Shown here one piece after another: positions 44,939-54,369 of a stretch of DNA of 64,000 nucleotides (its first letter is position 1; the number at the start of each line of letters is the position of its first letter). The notes below the pieces were generated by a model that saw only the letters and a list, made by a program, of their open reading frames with translations, did no database searches and was not told the DNA's origin. This DNA is from Microbacterium sufflavum (GTDB taxonomy: Bacteria; Actinomycetota; Actinomycetes; Actinomycetales; Microbacteriaceae): contig NZ_JAHWXK010000001.1 of assembly GCF_023091155.1 (NCBI RefSeq), positions 620,001 through 684,000 of the forward strand, in the 5' to 3' direction. Made by a program: the position numbers and the translations under genes.

Positions 44939-47566
44939 ATGCCTGAAGGACAGGTGCTCGAGTTCACGAATGTGACGAAGCGCTTCAACGAGGTGACCGC
45001 CGTCTCGGACTTCTCCGCCCGCGTCGAGCCCGGGGCCGTGACCGCCTTCCTCGGTCCCAACGGCGCCGGAAAGACCACGACTCTCCGCATCCTGCTCGGT
45101 CAGGTGCGTGCCACGTCGGGAACCGCCACGATCGGCGGCGTCGCGTATCCGGAGCTGCGCCAGCCGCTGCGCACGATCGGCTCCGTGCTGGAGGAGACGG
45201 TCTACCGCCCTCGCCGCACGGCCAGCCGGCAGCTGACCATCGCCGCGAAGGCCAACGGCATCCGCCTGTCCCGCGTCGACGAGGTCCTGTCGCTCGTGGG
45301 CCTGGAGAGCGAGGCCGATTCCCGCATCGGCGGCTTCTCCCTCGGCATGCGGCAGCGGCTGAGCGTCGCGCACGCGCTGCTCGGCGACCCCGGTGCCCTG
45401 GTCTTCGACGAGCCGGCGAACGGCCTCGACCCGGAGGGCATCCGCTGGATGCGTCTGCTCATGCGCCGTCTCGCGGACGAGGGGCGCACGGTCCTGGTGT
45501 CGTCGCACGTGCTCAGCGAGATCGAGCAGGTGGCCGACCACGTGCTGGTGCTGTCGAAGGGACGGCTGGTGCTGTCCAGCGGCATCGAGACCCTGGCCGA
45601 CCCGGCCGGCGGGTCTGTCATCGTGGATTCCGTGGATCGTCCCGGCCTCACGACGGCGCTGGTGGCGGCGGGCTTCGACATCGAGGTGCTGCGCTCCGGG
45701 CTGACCGTGCGCGGAGCCGACGCGAGCACGGTGGGTGCCGTGGCCGCTGAGGCCGGCATCGCCCTCAGCACCCTCGTGCAGCGCGGGCCCACGCTGGAAG
45801 ATGTCTTCATCGATCTGATGCGCGGTGGTCGCTTCGGCACAGCGGCGGCTGCCGCGGGCGGGGCGGCGCCGGGCGAGACGGCAGCGACCGATACGAACCA
45901 TGAGGCGAGCGATTCCTCCGCCGACGTGGCGACAGCGGGCGCCGGTGCGGCCGCATCGGCTCTGGCTGCCGGGGGTGCGGCCGCTCTCGCGGACGACCTC
46001 ACCACCGAGACCATGCCCGAGCCGACGGACGCCACGGCGGAAGACGACGACGTGGACGAGCAGTCGACCGACGCGGAGCCCGCGTCGGAGGACCTCGCCG
46101 CCGCCGACACGGAGGACTCCGACGTGATCGAGACCGTGGCGGAGGTCACGGCGATCACCGGCCCGGTCGCGGTCGTCCCGGTGGAAGAAGACGTGCGTCC
46201 CGTGACGATGGAGGACGCGGCGCGGATCGGCGATGGCGATTCCCTGTCCGAGTCGCACGCGGAGCCGGCGACCTCGTTCGACGAGATCCTGTTCGGCGGC
46301 ACCGCGCCGGTCCAGGAGGATGAGCCGACCGAGCGGCCCACCCGACGCAGCCTCGCACAGCTGTTCGCGACGACGCCGGAGTCCGCCGACGACGACCACA
46401 GCGCGTCCCCGGAGCATGTGTCCAGCGACGAGCAGGACTCCGAGGGTGATGTCCCGACCGGCTCGGACGACGCGGAGTCAACGGGCGGTTCGGCGCGGAG
46501 CACCGGTTCCGCACCGACCGAGGAGGGGGCGGACGAGGCCCCGGAGAACGGAACCGAGGCAGACGAGACTCCGGAGAACGCAACCGGGGCAGACGAAACT
46601 CCAGTAGACGAGCCCGCGGACCACGAGCCCCTCGCCGACGATCAGGAGTCCGCGCTGGATTCCGTCGATGACGCCCACGACAGCGAGAGCCCGGCGGATG
46701 AGGCGCCGGCGGACGACACCGGGATCGCGTCCGACGAGCCCGCCGCAGATCCGGTTCCGGCGGACGACGAGCCGGTGAGCACCGCCGATGACGAGTCCAT
46801 CGAGGAAGACCCCGCGGGCATCGAGTTCTTCGCCGAGCTGGACGACGCCGAGGAGGCGGACGAGACCGACGAGGCCGACCACGGCGACCGCGATGCCGAG
46901 GAGGCGCCGCTCGAGGCGGTCGGCACGGACGGAGCCGCGACCCCGGACGAGGACGAAGACCCCCGCGCGGCCGCCGTCAGCTCCCTGCTCTCCGCCGCCG
47001 CACGCGCGTACTACGAGGACGAGCCGCGGGACTACCCGCTGAGCACCGCCGACAGCATGCCCGCGACCGGCGCGCCGGGAGAGCCGCACGACGCCGGGGC
47101 CCACTGGAGCGTCGCGACCACCGGCGTGATCGACACCGTCCCGCTCGCGCGCGACACCGCGACCGATGGTCAGGACGACCACGGCACCGCCGACGCGCAC
47201 CACCAGCCCGACGACGGTGTCGCCGAGGTGCAGGACGGCGAGGGGCACGCGGTGCCCGAGCACGACGACGAGCACAGCGGCGATCACGACGGCGAGCACA
47301 GCGGCGATCACGACGGCGAGCACAGCGGCGATCACGACGGCGATCACAGCGGCGAGCACAGCGACGAGCACGACGGCGAGCACAGCGGCGATCACGACGG
47401 CGAGCACAGCGAAGCGCACAGCGACGAGAACAGCGACCGCGAAGGCCACGGACTCGACGACGGGCAGAGCGAAGGCCCCGGTCACGACGACGGGCAGAGC
47501 GACGAGCACGATCACGACGGGCACGATCGCGAGCAGCACACCGACGGCGACGAGCACCGCGGCTGA
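44939..47566 (+). CDS. ABC transporter ATPase with a long acidic, His-rich C-terminal tail
   Basis: 875 residues. Residues 1-300 form a complete DrrA/ABC-2-type ATPase: GPNGAGKTTT, signature FSLGMRQRLSVA, Walker B LVFDEPANGLD, VSSHVLSEIEQ. From about 300 on, some 575 residues are disordered, rich in Asp, Glu, Ala, Ser and Thr. They include short repeats (ADETPENATG type). The end is an octapeptide array EHSGDHDG followed by a His/Asp-rich stretch. No permease gene is near. The tail could bind divalent metal or the membrane surface; I know no described function. GAGAGG precedes the ATG. Confidence 0.85.
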   Translation: MPEGQVLEFTNVTKRFNEVTAVSDFSARVEPGAVTAFLGPNGAGKTTTLRILLGQVRATSGTATIGGVAYPELRQPLRTIGSVLEETVYRPRRTASRQLTIAAKANGIRLSRVDEVLSLVGLESEADSRIGGFSLGMRQRLSVAHALLGDPGALVFDEPANGLDPEGIRWMRLLMRRLADEGRTVLVSSHVLSEIEQVADHVLVLSKGRLVLSSGIETLADPAGGSVIVDSVDRPGLTTALVAAGFDIEVLRSGLTVRGADASTVGAVAAEAGIALSTLVQRGPTLEDVFIDLMRGGRFGTAAAAAGGAAPGETAATDTNHEASDSSADVATAGAGAAASALAAGGAAALADDLTTETMPEPTDATAEDDDVDEQSTDAEPASEDLAAADTEDSDVIETVAEVTAITGPVAVVPVEEDVRPVTMEDAARIGDGDSLSESHAEPATSFDEILFGGTAPVQEDEPTERPTRRSLAQLFATTPESADDDHSASPEHVSSDEQDSEGDVPTGSDDAESTGGSARSTGSAPTEEGADEAPENGTEADETPENATGADETPVDEPADHEPLADDQESALDSVDDAHDSESPADEAPADDTGIASDEPAADPVPADDEPVSTADDESIEEDPAGIEFFAELDDAEEADETDEADHGDRDAEEAPLEAVGTDGAATPDEDEDPRAAAVSSLLSAAARAYYEDEPRDYPLSTADSMPATGAPGEPHDAGAHWSVATTGVIDTVPLARDTATDGQDDHGTADAHHQPDDGVAEVQDGEGHAVPEHDDEHSGDHDGEHSGDHDGEHSGDHDGDHSGEHSDEHDGEHSGDHDGEHSEAHSDENSDREGHGLDDGQSEGPGHDDGQSDEHDHDGHDREQHTDGDEHRG
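47270..47425 (+). repeat. 24-bp tandem repeat array encoding EHSGDHDG
   Basis: Units of 24 bp begin at 47270, 47294 and 47318 as exact copies, then 47354 (variant) and 47378 (exact), with a 12-bp insert at 47342. Each encodes GEHSGDHD/EHSGDHDG. The array codes for the His/Asp tail of the ABC ATPase and keeps frame. Not a CRISPR: no spacers. Confidence 0.9.
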
Positions 47567-47579
47567 GCCCGAGACACGA

Positions 47580-47611
47580 GACGCCCTCCCGGCTACGGCC
47601 GGGAGGGCGTC
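47580..47611. terminator. Bidirectional hairpin terminator
   Basis: A 14-bp perfect stem (GACGCCCTCCCGGC, 47580-47593, and its complement at 47598-47611) with a stable TACG tetraloop. It sits between the ABC ATPase stop and the convergent hypothetical gene stop at 47629. Confidence 0.9.
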
Positions 47612-47628
47612 TGTCGTTCGTGGGGCTG

Positions 47629-48078
47629 CTAGGCCGGCCGCGGGCGGATGACCGGACGACGGCTGCCCTTCGACACGGGCGTCGGTGCGGTGGCGACGAT
47701 CTCCTCGACGCTCGCCGGCTCGTCCGACACCTCGAGCCGCAGCGCCTGCGTGAGTGCGAGGCCGTGCCGCGTGGTGAGGATCAGCCGGTTGTACTGCGGG
47801 TCGCCCTCGAGGTCGATCACGACGCTCGGGCGACGCCGCCGGATGAGCACGAAGTCGAGGGTTCCGGCGGCCTTCCAACTGCCGGCGGCGAGCACGGTCG
47901 GAATGTGGGTCCCGGGGTTCGGCACACCGCGGAGCCAGGTCCAGGCGTCGTCCGTCAGCTGCACCTTGGTGATGGTGTCGCGCGGGATCCGCACGTTCTC
48001 ACGGTGGAAGGTGGCGGCACGTTCGATGGGCGAGAGCACGACTTCGAGTTGCGTCTGGTCCAGCAGCAACGTCACCAT
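47629..48078 (-). CDS. Hypothetical actinobacterial protein
   Basis: 149 residues, not recognised by name. It starts MVTLLLDQTQLEVVLSPIERAATFHRENVRIPRD and is rich in beta strands with a conserved-looking WTWLRGVPNPGTHIP and LDFVLIRRRRPSVVIDL. This suggests a compact PH-like fold. No signal peptide or helix. The last 25 residues are Arg/Pro-rich. A start at 48138 is possible, but 48078 leaves a normal spacer. Confidence 0.7.
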   Translation of the reverse strand: MVTLLLDQTQLEVVLSPIERAATFHRENVRIPRDTITKVQLTDDAWTWLRGVPNPGTHIPTVLAAGSWKAAGTLDFVLIRRRRPSVVIDLEGDPQYNRLILTTRHGLALTQALRLEVSDEPASVEEIVATAPTPVSKGSRRPVIRPRPA

Positions 48079-48162
48079 GCCCCTTAGTCTGCCAGCGCGG
48101 CGCTCCTGGTTGGCTGGAAGTTGCTCACAGGAAAGCAACGATCCGTTGTGGGCACGGATACA

Positions 48163-49485
48163 TCAGGGCCGGGCGTCTGCCGCGGCCTGGGCCGCGAACG
48201 CCAGCGCCGCCTCGATGCGCTGCAACTCGTCCTCACCGTGCGCCGCCGTGAGGAACCACGCCTCGAAGACGCTCGGCGGAAGCGCGACACCGTGCTCGCG
48301 CATGGCGTGGAAGAACGCCGAGTAACGGAACGACTGCTGCGCCTGCGCCTCGGCGTAGTCGCGCGGGATCGAGGCGCGGAACGAGGCGCTGAACAGGTTG
48401 CCGGCCGACGCCACCGCGTGCGTCACGCCCGCGTCGCTGAGGGCGGTGTCGAGCGCGGTCGCCACCCGGGTCGCCGCGGCGTCGACCGTGGCGTAGACCT
48501 CGGGCGTCGCGAGGCGCAGCGTGGCGAGACCCGCGGCGACCGACAGCGGGTTCCCCGACAGCGTGCCCGCCTGGTACACCGGGCCGAGCGGAGCCAGCAG
48601 GTCCATGACCTCGGCGCGACCGCCGAGCGCGGCCAGCGGCATGCCACCGCCCACGACCTTGCCGAACGTGATGATGTCGGGGAGGTAGTCCTCGCCCGCC
48701 GCGGCCTGCAGACCCCAGAACCCCGCCGGGTGCACGCGGAAGCCCGTCAGCACCTCGTCCAGGATCATGAGCGCGCCGTGAGCGTGTGCGGTGTCGGCGA
48801 TCAGGCGGTTGAATCCGGGCCGCGGGGGGACCACCCCCATGTTCGCCGCGGACGCCTCGACGATCACGGCGGCGATGCGCTGGCCATGCTCGGCGAACAC
48901 CGCGTCGAGCGCCTCGGGGTCGTTGTAGCGGATGACGAGCGTCTGTGCGGCGATGGGTGCCGGCACCCCGGCGGATCCGGGCAGCGCGAGCGTGGCGACG
49001 CCCGACCCCGCCTCGGCCAGCAGCCCGTCGGAGTGGCCGTGGTAGTGCCCGGCGAACTTCACCAGCAGGTCGCGACCGGTCGCGCCACGGGCGAGTCGGA
49101 TCGCGGTCATGGTCGCCTCGGTCCCCGTGGACACCAGGCGCACGCGCTCGATGGGTCGGATGTCGCCAAAACGCACCCGGTCGGCGATCAGCGCGGCCAG
49201 CTCGACCTCGCCCTCGGTCGGGGCACCGAACGACAGACCCCGCGCTGCGGCGTCCTGCACGGCGGCGACCACCTCGGGCTGCGCGTGGCCCAGCAGCGCC
49301 GGACCCCACGAGGCCACCAGGTCGACGTACTCCCGGCCGGCGGCGTCGGTGACGGTCGCTCCCTTCGCCGAAGCGAGGAACCGCGGCGTCCCGCCCACCG
49401 AGCCGTAGGCGCGTACCGGCGAGTTCACCCCGCCCGGGATCACAGCGCGGGCAGCGGAGAACAGGTCGTAATTGCGGTCGGTCAT
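48163..49485 (-). CDS. hemL: Glutamate-1-semialdehyde 2,1-aminomutase
   Basis: 440 residues. Makes 5-aminolevulinate from the product of HemA by PLP chemistry. [10 protein letters not shown] and the PLP Lys in [11 protein letters not shown] are present, with the gating loop around STGTEATM and SLSGNPL-like [10 protein letters not shown]. It is the last gene of the heme operon, 98 bp after hemB. Confidence 0.95.
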   Translation of the reverse strand: MTDRNYDLFSAARAVIPGGVNSPVRAYGSVGGTPRFLASAKGATVTDAAGREYVDLVASWGPALLGHAQPEVVAAVQDAAARGLSFGAPTEGEVELAALIADRVRFGDIRPIERVRLVSTGTEATMTAIRLARGATGRDLLVKFAGHYHGHSDGLLAEAGSGVATLALPGSAGVPAPIAAQTLVIRYNDPEALDAVFAEHGQRIAAVIVEASAANMGVVPPRPGFNRLIADTAHAHGALMILDEVLTGFRVHPAGFWGLQAAAGEDYLPDIITFGKVVGGGMPLAALGGRAEVMDLLAPLGPVYQAGTLSGNPLSVAAGLATLRLATPEVYATVDAAATRVATALDTALSDAGVTHAVASAGNLFSASFRASIPRDYAEAQAQQSFRYSAFFHAMREHGVALPPSVFEAWFLTAAHGEDELQRIEAALAFAAQAAADARP

Positions 49486-49583
49486 GGCAGCTCCTCGGTG
49501 ATGCGCGGAGCTCTCCCGGGCATCCCTTCCAGGCTAACCCGCCGTACCGACGCCGGAGTCCGCGCGGTGACGCCGCGGGGCGG

Positions 49584-50561
49584 TCAGCCGCGAAGCCAGC
49601 GGGCGGCCTCGGTCGCCCAGTAGGTCAGCACGGCGTCGGCGCCCGCGCGCCGGATCGACAGCAGCGACTCGAGGATCGCCGCCCGGCGGTCGATCCAGCC
49701 GTTGGCCGCGGCGGCCTCGACCATCGCGTACTCGCCGGACACCTGATACGCCCACACGGGCACGGTCACGGCGTCGCGCACCTCGCGCAGCACGTCGAGG
49801 AACGCCATCGCCGGCTTGACCATGACGATGTCGGCGCCCTCCTGCTCGTCGACCAGCGCCTCCCGCACGCCCTCACGGCGGTTGCCCGGATCGAGCTGAT
49901 ACGTGCGCCGGTCGCCGGTCAGCTGGGAGTCCACGGCCTCACGGAACGGGCCGTAGAACGCGCTCGCGTACTTGGCCGCGTACGCCAGGATCAGCGTGTC
50001 GGTGAAGCCCTCGGCGTCGAGCGCCCGGCGGATCACCGCGACCTGGCCGTCCATCATGCCGGACAGCCCGAGCAGCTGCGACCCGGCCCGCGCCTGTGCC
50101 AACGCCATCGAGGTGTAGCGCTCGAGGGTCGCGTCGTTGTCGACCGAGCCGTCCGCCGCGAGCACCCCGCAGTGCCCGTGATCGGTGAACTCGTCGAGGC
50201 AGAGGTCGGTCTGCACCACGAGCGCATCGCCCACCTCGGCCGCGAGGGCCTCGGTCGCGACGTTCAGGATGCCGCGCGGATCGTCCGCTCCGGAGCCGAC
50301 CGCATCGCGCACCGCCGGGACGCCGAACAGCATGACCCCGCCGACGCCGGCCTCGGCCGCCTCGACGGCGGCGGCACGCAACGAGTCGAGCGAGTGCTGC
50401 GCCACGCCGGGCATCGAGCCGATGGGCGCCGGCTCGGTCAGTCCCTCGCGCACGAAGAGCGGAAGCACGAGCTGACGGGGCTCGAGCGAGGTCTCGCGCA
50501 CGAGGTCGCGGACAGCGCGGGACTGGCGCAGCCGACGGAGGCGGATGTCGGGGAAGCTCAC
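49584..50561 (-). CDS. hemB: Porphobilinogen synthase
   Basis: 325 residues. Joins two 5-aminolevulinates. Schiff-base lysines lie in [14 protein letters not shown] and [11 protein letters not shown]. The metal segment reads [14 protein letters not shown]: first and third Cys kept, the middle Cys replaced by Asp, a mix of the Zn and Mg types. GTG start overlaps the hemD stop by four bases. Confidence 0.95.
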   Translation of the reverse strand: MSFPDIRLRRLRQSRAVRDLVRETSLEPRQLVLPLFVREGLTEPAPIGSMPGVAQHSLDSLRAAAVEAAEAGVGGVMLFGVPAVRDAVGSGADDPRGILNVATEALAAEVGDALVVQTDLCLDEFTDHGHCGVLAADGSVDNDATLERYTSMALAQARAGSQLLGLSGMMDGQVAVIRRALDAEGFTDTLILAYAAKYASAFYGPFREAVDSQLTGDRRTYQLDPGNRREGVREALVDEQEGADIVMVKPAMAFLDVLREVRDAVTVPVWAYQVSGEYAMVEAAAANGWIDRRAAILESLLSIRRAGADAVLTYWATEAARWLRG

Positions 50562-51355
50562 GGCGCGAACTCGTCTGCCGCGTGCGGAAGCGTGAACTGG
50601 GACACGGCATCGATCAACGCGTCGATGGTCTGCCGATCGGCCACCACCGACACCGGCAGACCGGCACGCTCGGCATCCTTCGCGGTGCGCGGGCCGATCG
50701 CGGCGAGCAGGGTCTCGTCCGGGATGTCGGGGAACTGCTCGCGCACCTGCTCCGCCACCGAACCGCTCGTGATGAGGATGGCGTTGATGCGGCCGTTCTC
50801 CACATCGCGACGGATGCGCTCCGTGACCGGCACGCCCACCGTGCGGTAGGCGACCACACCGTGCACGTCGTGTCCGGCCTCGGACAGCATGATGCTCAGC
50901 ACCGGCTTCGCGATCTCGCTGCGCAGCGCCAGGATGCGCCGGGGCTCCTGCTCGAGCGCGATCAGCTGCTGAGCCATGCCCTGCGCCGAGTTGTCCTGCT
51001 CGGGGACCAGCGCCACCTCGTAGCCCACGGCCTGGAGCGCTGCGGCCGTGGTCTCGCCCACCGCCGCGATCTTCGTGGACTTGGGCACGACCGCGCGATG
51101 CGCGAACAGCACGTCGACCGTGGTCGCACTCGTCACCGTCAGCCAGTCGAACTCACCGGCGGCCAGCTGCTCCAGCGCGCGGTCGAGCGTGTCCTGATCG
51201 GTCGTGGGGGCGAAGTTGATGAGCGGGGCGACGACCGGCACGGCGCCCAGGGCACGCAGGCTCGCGGCGACACTGTCGCCCCAGGGCCCGCCACGGGGCA
51301 CGAGGATGCGCCAGCCGTCCAGCGGTCGGTCCTGCTTGGTTTCGGATGTGGTCAT
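50558..51355 (-). CDS. hemD: Uroporphyrinogen-III synthase
   Basis: 265 residues. Cyclises hydroxymethylbilane with inversion of ring D. Low-conservation family, recognised by [21 protein letters not shown], the Thr/Ser-rich [14 protein letters not shown], and [13 protein letters not shown], plus [16 protein letters not shown] near the end. Its ATG overlaps the hemC stop (ATGA). Confidence 0.92.
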   Translation of the reverse strand: MTTSETKQDRPLDGWRILVPRGGPWGDSVAASLRALGAVPVVAPLINFAPTTDQDTLDRALEQLAAGEFDWLTVTSATTVDVLFAHRAVVPKSTKIAAVGETTAAALQAVGYEVALVPEQDNSAQGMAQQLIALEQEPRRILALRSEIAKPVLSIMLSEAGHDVHGVVAYRTVGVPVTERIRRDVENGRINAILITSGSVAEQVREQFPDIPDETLLAAIGPRTAKDAERAGLPVSVVADRQTIDALIDAVSQFTLPHAADEFAP

Positions 51356-52353
51356 GAGAAATCGGGGTGCTCTCGGGGGACGAGGTCGGCCGCCCCTTGA
51401 TCGAGCAGCCGACGGGCAACAGCGAGCCCGAGCTCGCGCGCTGCGTGCATCGGGCCTGCACCATCGGCAGCATCCGCTCCATTGCCACTGCCGTTCCGAT
51501 GAATATACTCCCCGTTCAGGGCTTCCGTGACGTCGAGCCCGATCCGCCGACCCCCGTCCGGGGCGTACACGACCGTCCTGATGCGGATCTCGGCGCCCTC
51601 GACGCGTGCGTGCGCCGCCATGGGGGCTTGACACCCGGCATCGAGTCCCTCCAGAATGGCGCGCTCGACCGTGACGGCCAGTCGGGTGTCGTGATCGTCG
51701 AGGGCGGAGAGCGCCTCCCGCAGCTCCTCCGGGGCGTCCGCCCTGGTCTCCACCGCGAGCGACCCCTGCCCCGGCGCGGTCGGCCACTCCGCGAGCCCGA
51801 GCTCTTCGCGCTTCAGCGGCGAGTCGGTCCCCAGACGCGACAGCCCGGCGGCCGCGAGGATCACGGCGTCGAGCTCGCCCGAGGCCACCCGCGCGAGCCG
51901 GGAGTCGACGTTGCCGCGGATGTCCACGACCTCCGCCTGCGGTGCCCGGCGCCGAACCTGGGCGATGCGTCGCGGCGAGCCCGTGCCGACGGTGCTGCCC
52001 GAGCCGAGCTCGTGCAGGGGCGCGCCGTGACGCGTGAGAACCACGTCCCTGGCATCCTCTCGGCGGGGCGTCGCAGCGATCACGAGACCCTCCGGCACGG
52101 CGGTCGGGAGGTCTTTGAGGGAGTGCACGAGGAAGTCGCAACGGCCGGCGAGCAGAGCCTCGCGCAGCCGGGTCGCGAAGACGCCCAGACCGCCGATCTC
52201 CGACAGCGACGCCCGATTGGTGTCGCCCTCGCTGGTGATCGGGACGAGCTCGACGGCACGCCCCGTGACCTTCTCGAGGGCGGCGGCGACATGGCCCGAC
52301 TGCGCCTGCGCGAGCGCGCTGCGTCGGGTGCCGAGACGGATGGGGGTGCTCAT
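51352..52353 (-). CDS. hemC: Porphobilinogen deaminase (hydroxymethylbilane synthase)
   Basis: 333 residues. Polymerises four porphobilinogens on a dipyrromethane cofactor bound to Cys in EGLDAGCQAPMAAHA. Other marks: LGTRRSALAQAQSG at the start, VHSLKDLPT, and GTGSPRRIAQVRRRAP. Follows hemQ by seven bases. The C-terminal part is longer than in E. coli. Confidence 0.95.
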   Translation of the reverse strand: MSTPIRLGTRRSALAQAQSGHVAAALEKVTGRAVELVPITSEGDTNRASLSEIGGLGVFATRLREALLAGRCDFLVHSLKDLPTAVPEGLVIAATPRREDARDVVLTRHGAPLHELGSGSTVGTGSPRRIAQVRRRAPQAEVVDIRGNVDSRLARVASGELDAVILAAAGLSRLGTDSPLKREELGLAEWPTAPGQGSLAVETRADAPEELREALSALDDHDTRLAVTVERAILEGLDAGCQAPMAAHARVEGAEIRIRTVVYAPDGGRRIGLDVTEALNGEYIHRNGSGNGADAADGAGPMHAARELGLAVARRLLDQGAADLVPREHPDFS

Positions 52354-52360
52354 GGTGCGG

Positions 52361-53038
52361 TTACTGCAGCACGTCGGCGATCTCGTCGAAGCGCAGACGG
52401 CGCCCCGTGTAGAAGGGCACCTCCTCCTTCACGAACATCCGCGCCTCGGTGTAACGGAGGTCGCGCATCATGTCGACCAGGTCGGTCACGTCGTCGGCCT
52501 CCATCGGCAGCAGCCACTCGTAGTCACCCAGCGCGAACGCGGCGACGGTGTTCGCGATGACGCCCGTGAACGCAGCGCCCTTGCGCCCGTGGTCGGCGAG
52601 CATCGCGCGGCGGTCAGCCTCCGGCGCCAGGTACCACTCCGGGGTGCGGACGAACGGGTACAGGCAGAGCCAGTCCTTCGGTGCGACGCCGCGGAGGAAC
52701 CCCGGCACGTGCGAGCGGTTGAACTCCGCGTCGCGGTGCACGCCCATCACGTTCCACACCGGCAGCAGCGAGCGCAGCAGCTCCGTGCGACGGAGGCGGC
52801 GCAGCGCCTTCTGCAGCTCTTCGGCGGTGTCGCCGTGCAGCCACACCATCAGATCGGCGTCAGCCTTCAGCCCGGAGACGTCGTAGAAGCCACGGACGGT
52901 GACGCCGGAATCCTCGATGTGCGAGACGATCGACTCGAGCTCCGTGGCGTCGTTCTCGGTGACGGGAGCATCGGGATTGCGTCGCCACACGGCCCAGAGG
53001 GTGAAGCCGGACGGGTTCTCTTCGCGCACTTCGGACAT
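52361..53038 (-). CDS. hemQ: Coproheme decarboxylase (chlorite-dismutase family)
   Basis: 225 residues. ChdC/HemQ turns coproheme into heme b by two oxidative decarboxylations. YPFVRTPEWYLAPEADRRAML contains the conserved Tyr region, and the later conserved His and Trp segments (ADHGRKGAAF, DDVTDLVDMMRDLRYTEA) are typical. It marks the coproporphyrin-dependent pathway used by Actinobacteria and Firmicutes. Confidence 0.95.
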   Translation of the reverse strand: MSEVREENPSGFTLWAVWRRNPDAPVTENDATELESIVSHIEDSGVTVRGFYDVSGLKADADLMVWLHGDTAEELQKALRRLRRTELLRSLLPVWNVMGVHRDAEFNRSHVPGFLRGVAPKDWLCLYPFVRTPEWYLAPEADRRAMLADHGRKGAAFTGVIANTVAAFALGDYEWLLPMEADDVTDLVDMMRDLRYTEARMFVKEEVPFYTGRRLRFDEIADVLQ

Positions 53039-53105
53039 GATCCCAGTCTGCCCCTTTCACGGAGAAGCCCCTAATCAGGGGAATACCGCGAGGAACGGCC
53101 GACCG

Positions 53106-53378
53106 TCAGCGTGCGATGGCCCGAGCGATCGCCCACACGGCGCCGCCGACGACGGCGGCGATCCCGACGGCCGCGGCGACCGCGCCCACCGGGTTCCGAT
53201 CGGCGAACGCGCGTGCCTTGACCGCGGCACGCGCCGACGCCTTCTCCACCCGGCGCGGGATGTTGCCCTTGATCTCGATCGCGGCGAGCGCCGCCTTCAG
53301 CTCGGCGCGAGCCGACGTCACGGGATCGACGATGCCCGCGGGGACGGCGGTGCGCGGCAGCGACTCAGGGGTGCTCAT
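53106..53378 (-). CDS. Small membrane-anchored protein
   Basis: 90 residues. Charged helical region (ARAELKAALAAIEIKGNIPRRVEKASARAAVKARAF) followed by one C-terminal helix (VGAVAAAVGIAAVVGGAVWAIARA). Resembles DUF3618-like proteins that accompany holin-like genes. Overlaps the preceding gene by 14 bp; probably acts with the two genes before it. Confidence 0.75.
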   Translation of the reverse strand: MSTPESLPRTAVPAGIVDPVTSARAELKAALAAIEIKGNIPRRVEKASARAAVKARAFADRNPVGAVAAAVGIAAVVGGAVWAIARAIAR

Positions 53379-53772
53379 CGCCGGCCTCCTTCACGATTCG
53401 GATGTCCTCGGCCACGGCCTGCGCCGGGTTCTGGCGCTTGAGCACCTTGCGGAACTTGAGGATGCCGAGCAGCGCGAACAGCAGCACGGCGAGGATCAGG
53501 ATGCCGAACACGGCGATCGCCGACAGCCACACAGGCCACCACGACGACAGGCCGGCGATCGCGAACACGAGGATCACCGGCACGGCCCAGAACAGGAAGA
53601 ACAGGGCGACGAGGAACCAGACCGAGCCGATCCCCGCATCCTTCGCCGTGCGCGAGACCCACGCCTTGGCGGCGTCGATCTCCGCCTTCACGAGGTTGGT
53701 GACCAGCTCGGGCAGATCCCCGAGCAGGGTCAGCAGACTGTCGTCGGCGCGATCCCGGTATCCGCGGGGCAT
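53365..53772 (-). CDS. Holin-X-like phage-holin family membrane protein
   Basis: 135 residues. A cytoplasmic, helical first part (SLLTLLGDLPELVTNLVKAEIDAAKAWVS) precedes two helices (SVWFLVALFFLFWAVPVILVFAIAG; LSAIAVFGILILAVLLFALLG). The layout matches the 'actinobacterial holin-X, holin superfamily III' family. In chromosomes these are likely envelope proteins, not lysis genes. One base separates it from the previous stop. Confidence 0.8.
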   Translation of the reverse strand: MPRGYRDRADDSLLTLLGDLPELVTNLVKAEIDAAKAWVSRTAKDAGIGSVWFLVALFFLFWAVPVILVFAIAGLSSWWPVWLSAIAVFGILILAVLLFALLGILKFRKVLKRQNPAQAVAEDIRIVKEAGDEHP

Positions 53773-53773
53773 G

Positions 53774-54184
53774 TCAGTCGCCGGACTTCTGCGCTGCCGG
53801 CTTCGTCGCGGGCTTCTTCGCAGCGGGCTTGTCAGCCGCAGCGGCGCGCTCCTTGACCTCGTCGACCGCGTCCTCCGCCGCCTCCGAGACCTCCTCGGCG
53901 GCCTCCTTGCCCGACGCGATCACGGCGTCGAGCTTCTGGCCGGGAGTGCCGTTGCCCGTGACCGACTTCACGATCTTCACCGCGCCGGTCCACACGGCAC
54001 CCGGGACGGCCGCGGCCTTGTCGCCGACGAAGTCCTTGACCTTTTCCACCTGGTCCTGGACGGGATCCGTGTTCCAGACCTTGAGCCACTGCGTCCGGAT
54101 CTGCTCGTAACGCTCGCGTCCGGCACGGGTGCCCAGCACATAGCCGACGCCGAGTCCGACGACGAGTCCGATCTTCCCCTTCAT
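53774..54184 (-). CDS. YtxH-like small protein
   Basis: 136 residues. A glycine-rich membrane segment at the start (IGLVVGLGVGYVLGTRAGRERYEQIR) is followed by an amphipathic helix and a Lys/Ala-rich tail (PAAKKPATKPAAQK). The GYVLGTRAGRERYE pattern is typical of the YtxH/DUF883-like group, of unknown envelope role. First gene of the three small genes between hemY and hemQ; the 185-bp gap upstream shows no firm promoter. Confidence 0.75.
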   Translation of the reverse strand: MKGKIGLVVGLGVGYVLGTRAGRERYEQIRTQWLKVWNTDPVQDQVEKVKDFVGDKAAAVPGAVWTGAVKIVKSVTGNGTPGQKLDAVIASGKEAAEEVSEAAEDAVDEVKERAAAADKPAAKKPATKPAAQKSGD

Positions 54185-54369
54185 GGGGTCTCCTCACGTT
54201 GTTCCGGCGGTGGTCGTCCGGTTCGGACGCCGATCGCCGACGTCTCCGCCGCGATCAGGTACCCAGCGTAACCCCGTATGCCGATTTCGGCATCAATCCC
54301 GGAGAGGGTTGACAGCGGGCCCTTCGTCACTCACGCTTGTGCGCTTCGTGGTGCGCGGAGGTCGCCCGA

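Noticed and set aside
47270..47425. CRISPR-like regular repeat
   Set aside because: Units are contiguous 24-bp coding repeats without spacers, and no cas gene is present.
45202..47878. Two long minus-strand frames opposite the ABC ATPase, one with many Val/Ala repeats
   Set aside because: The hydrophobic repeats are only the reverse reading of the EHSGDHDG array; the plus strand has an intact ATPase and a ribosome site.
53365..53772. Prophage lysis gene
   Set aside because: The holin-like protein lies inside a heme operon with no phage genes nearby; the family is common as a chromosomal envelope protein.
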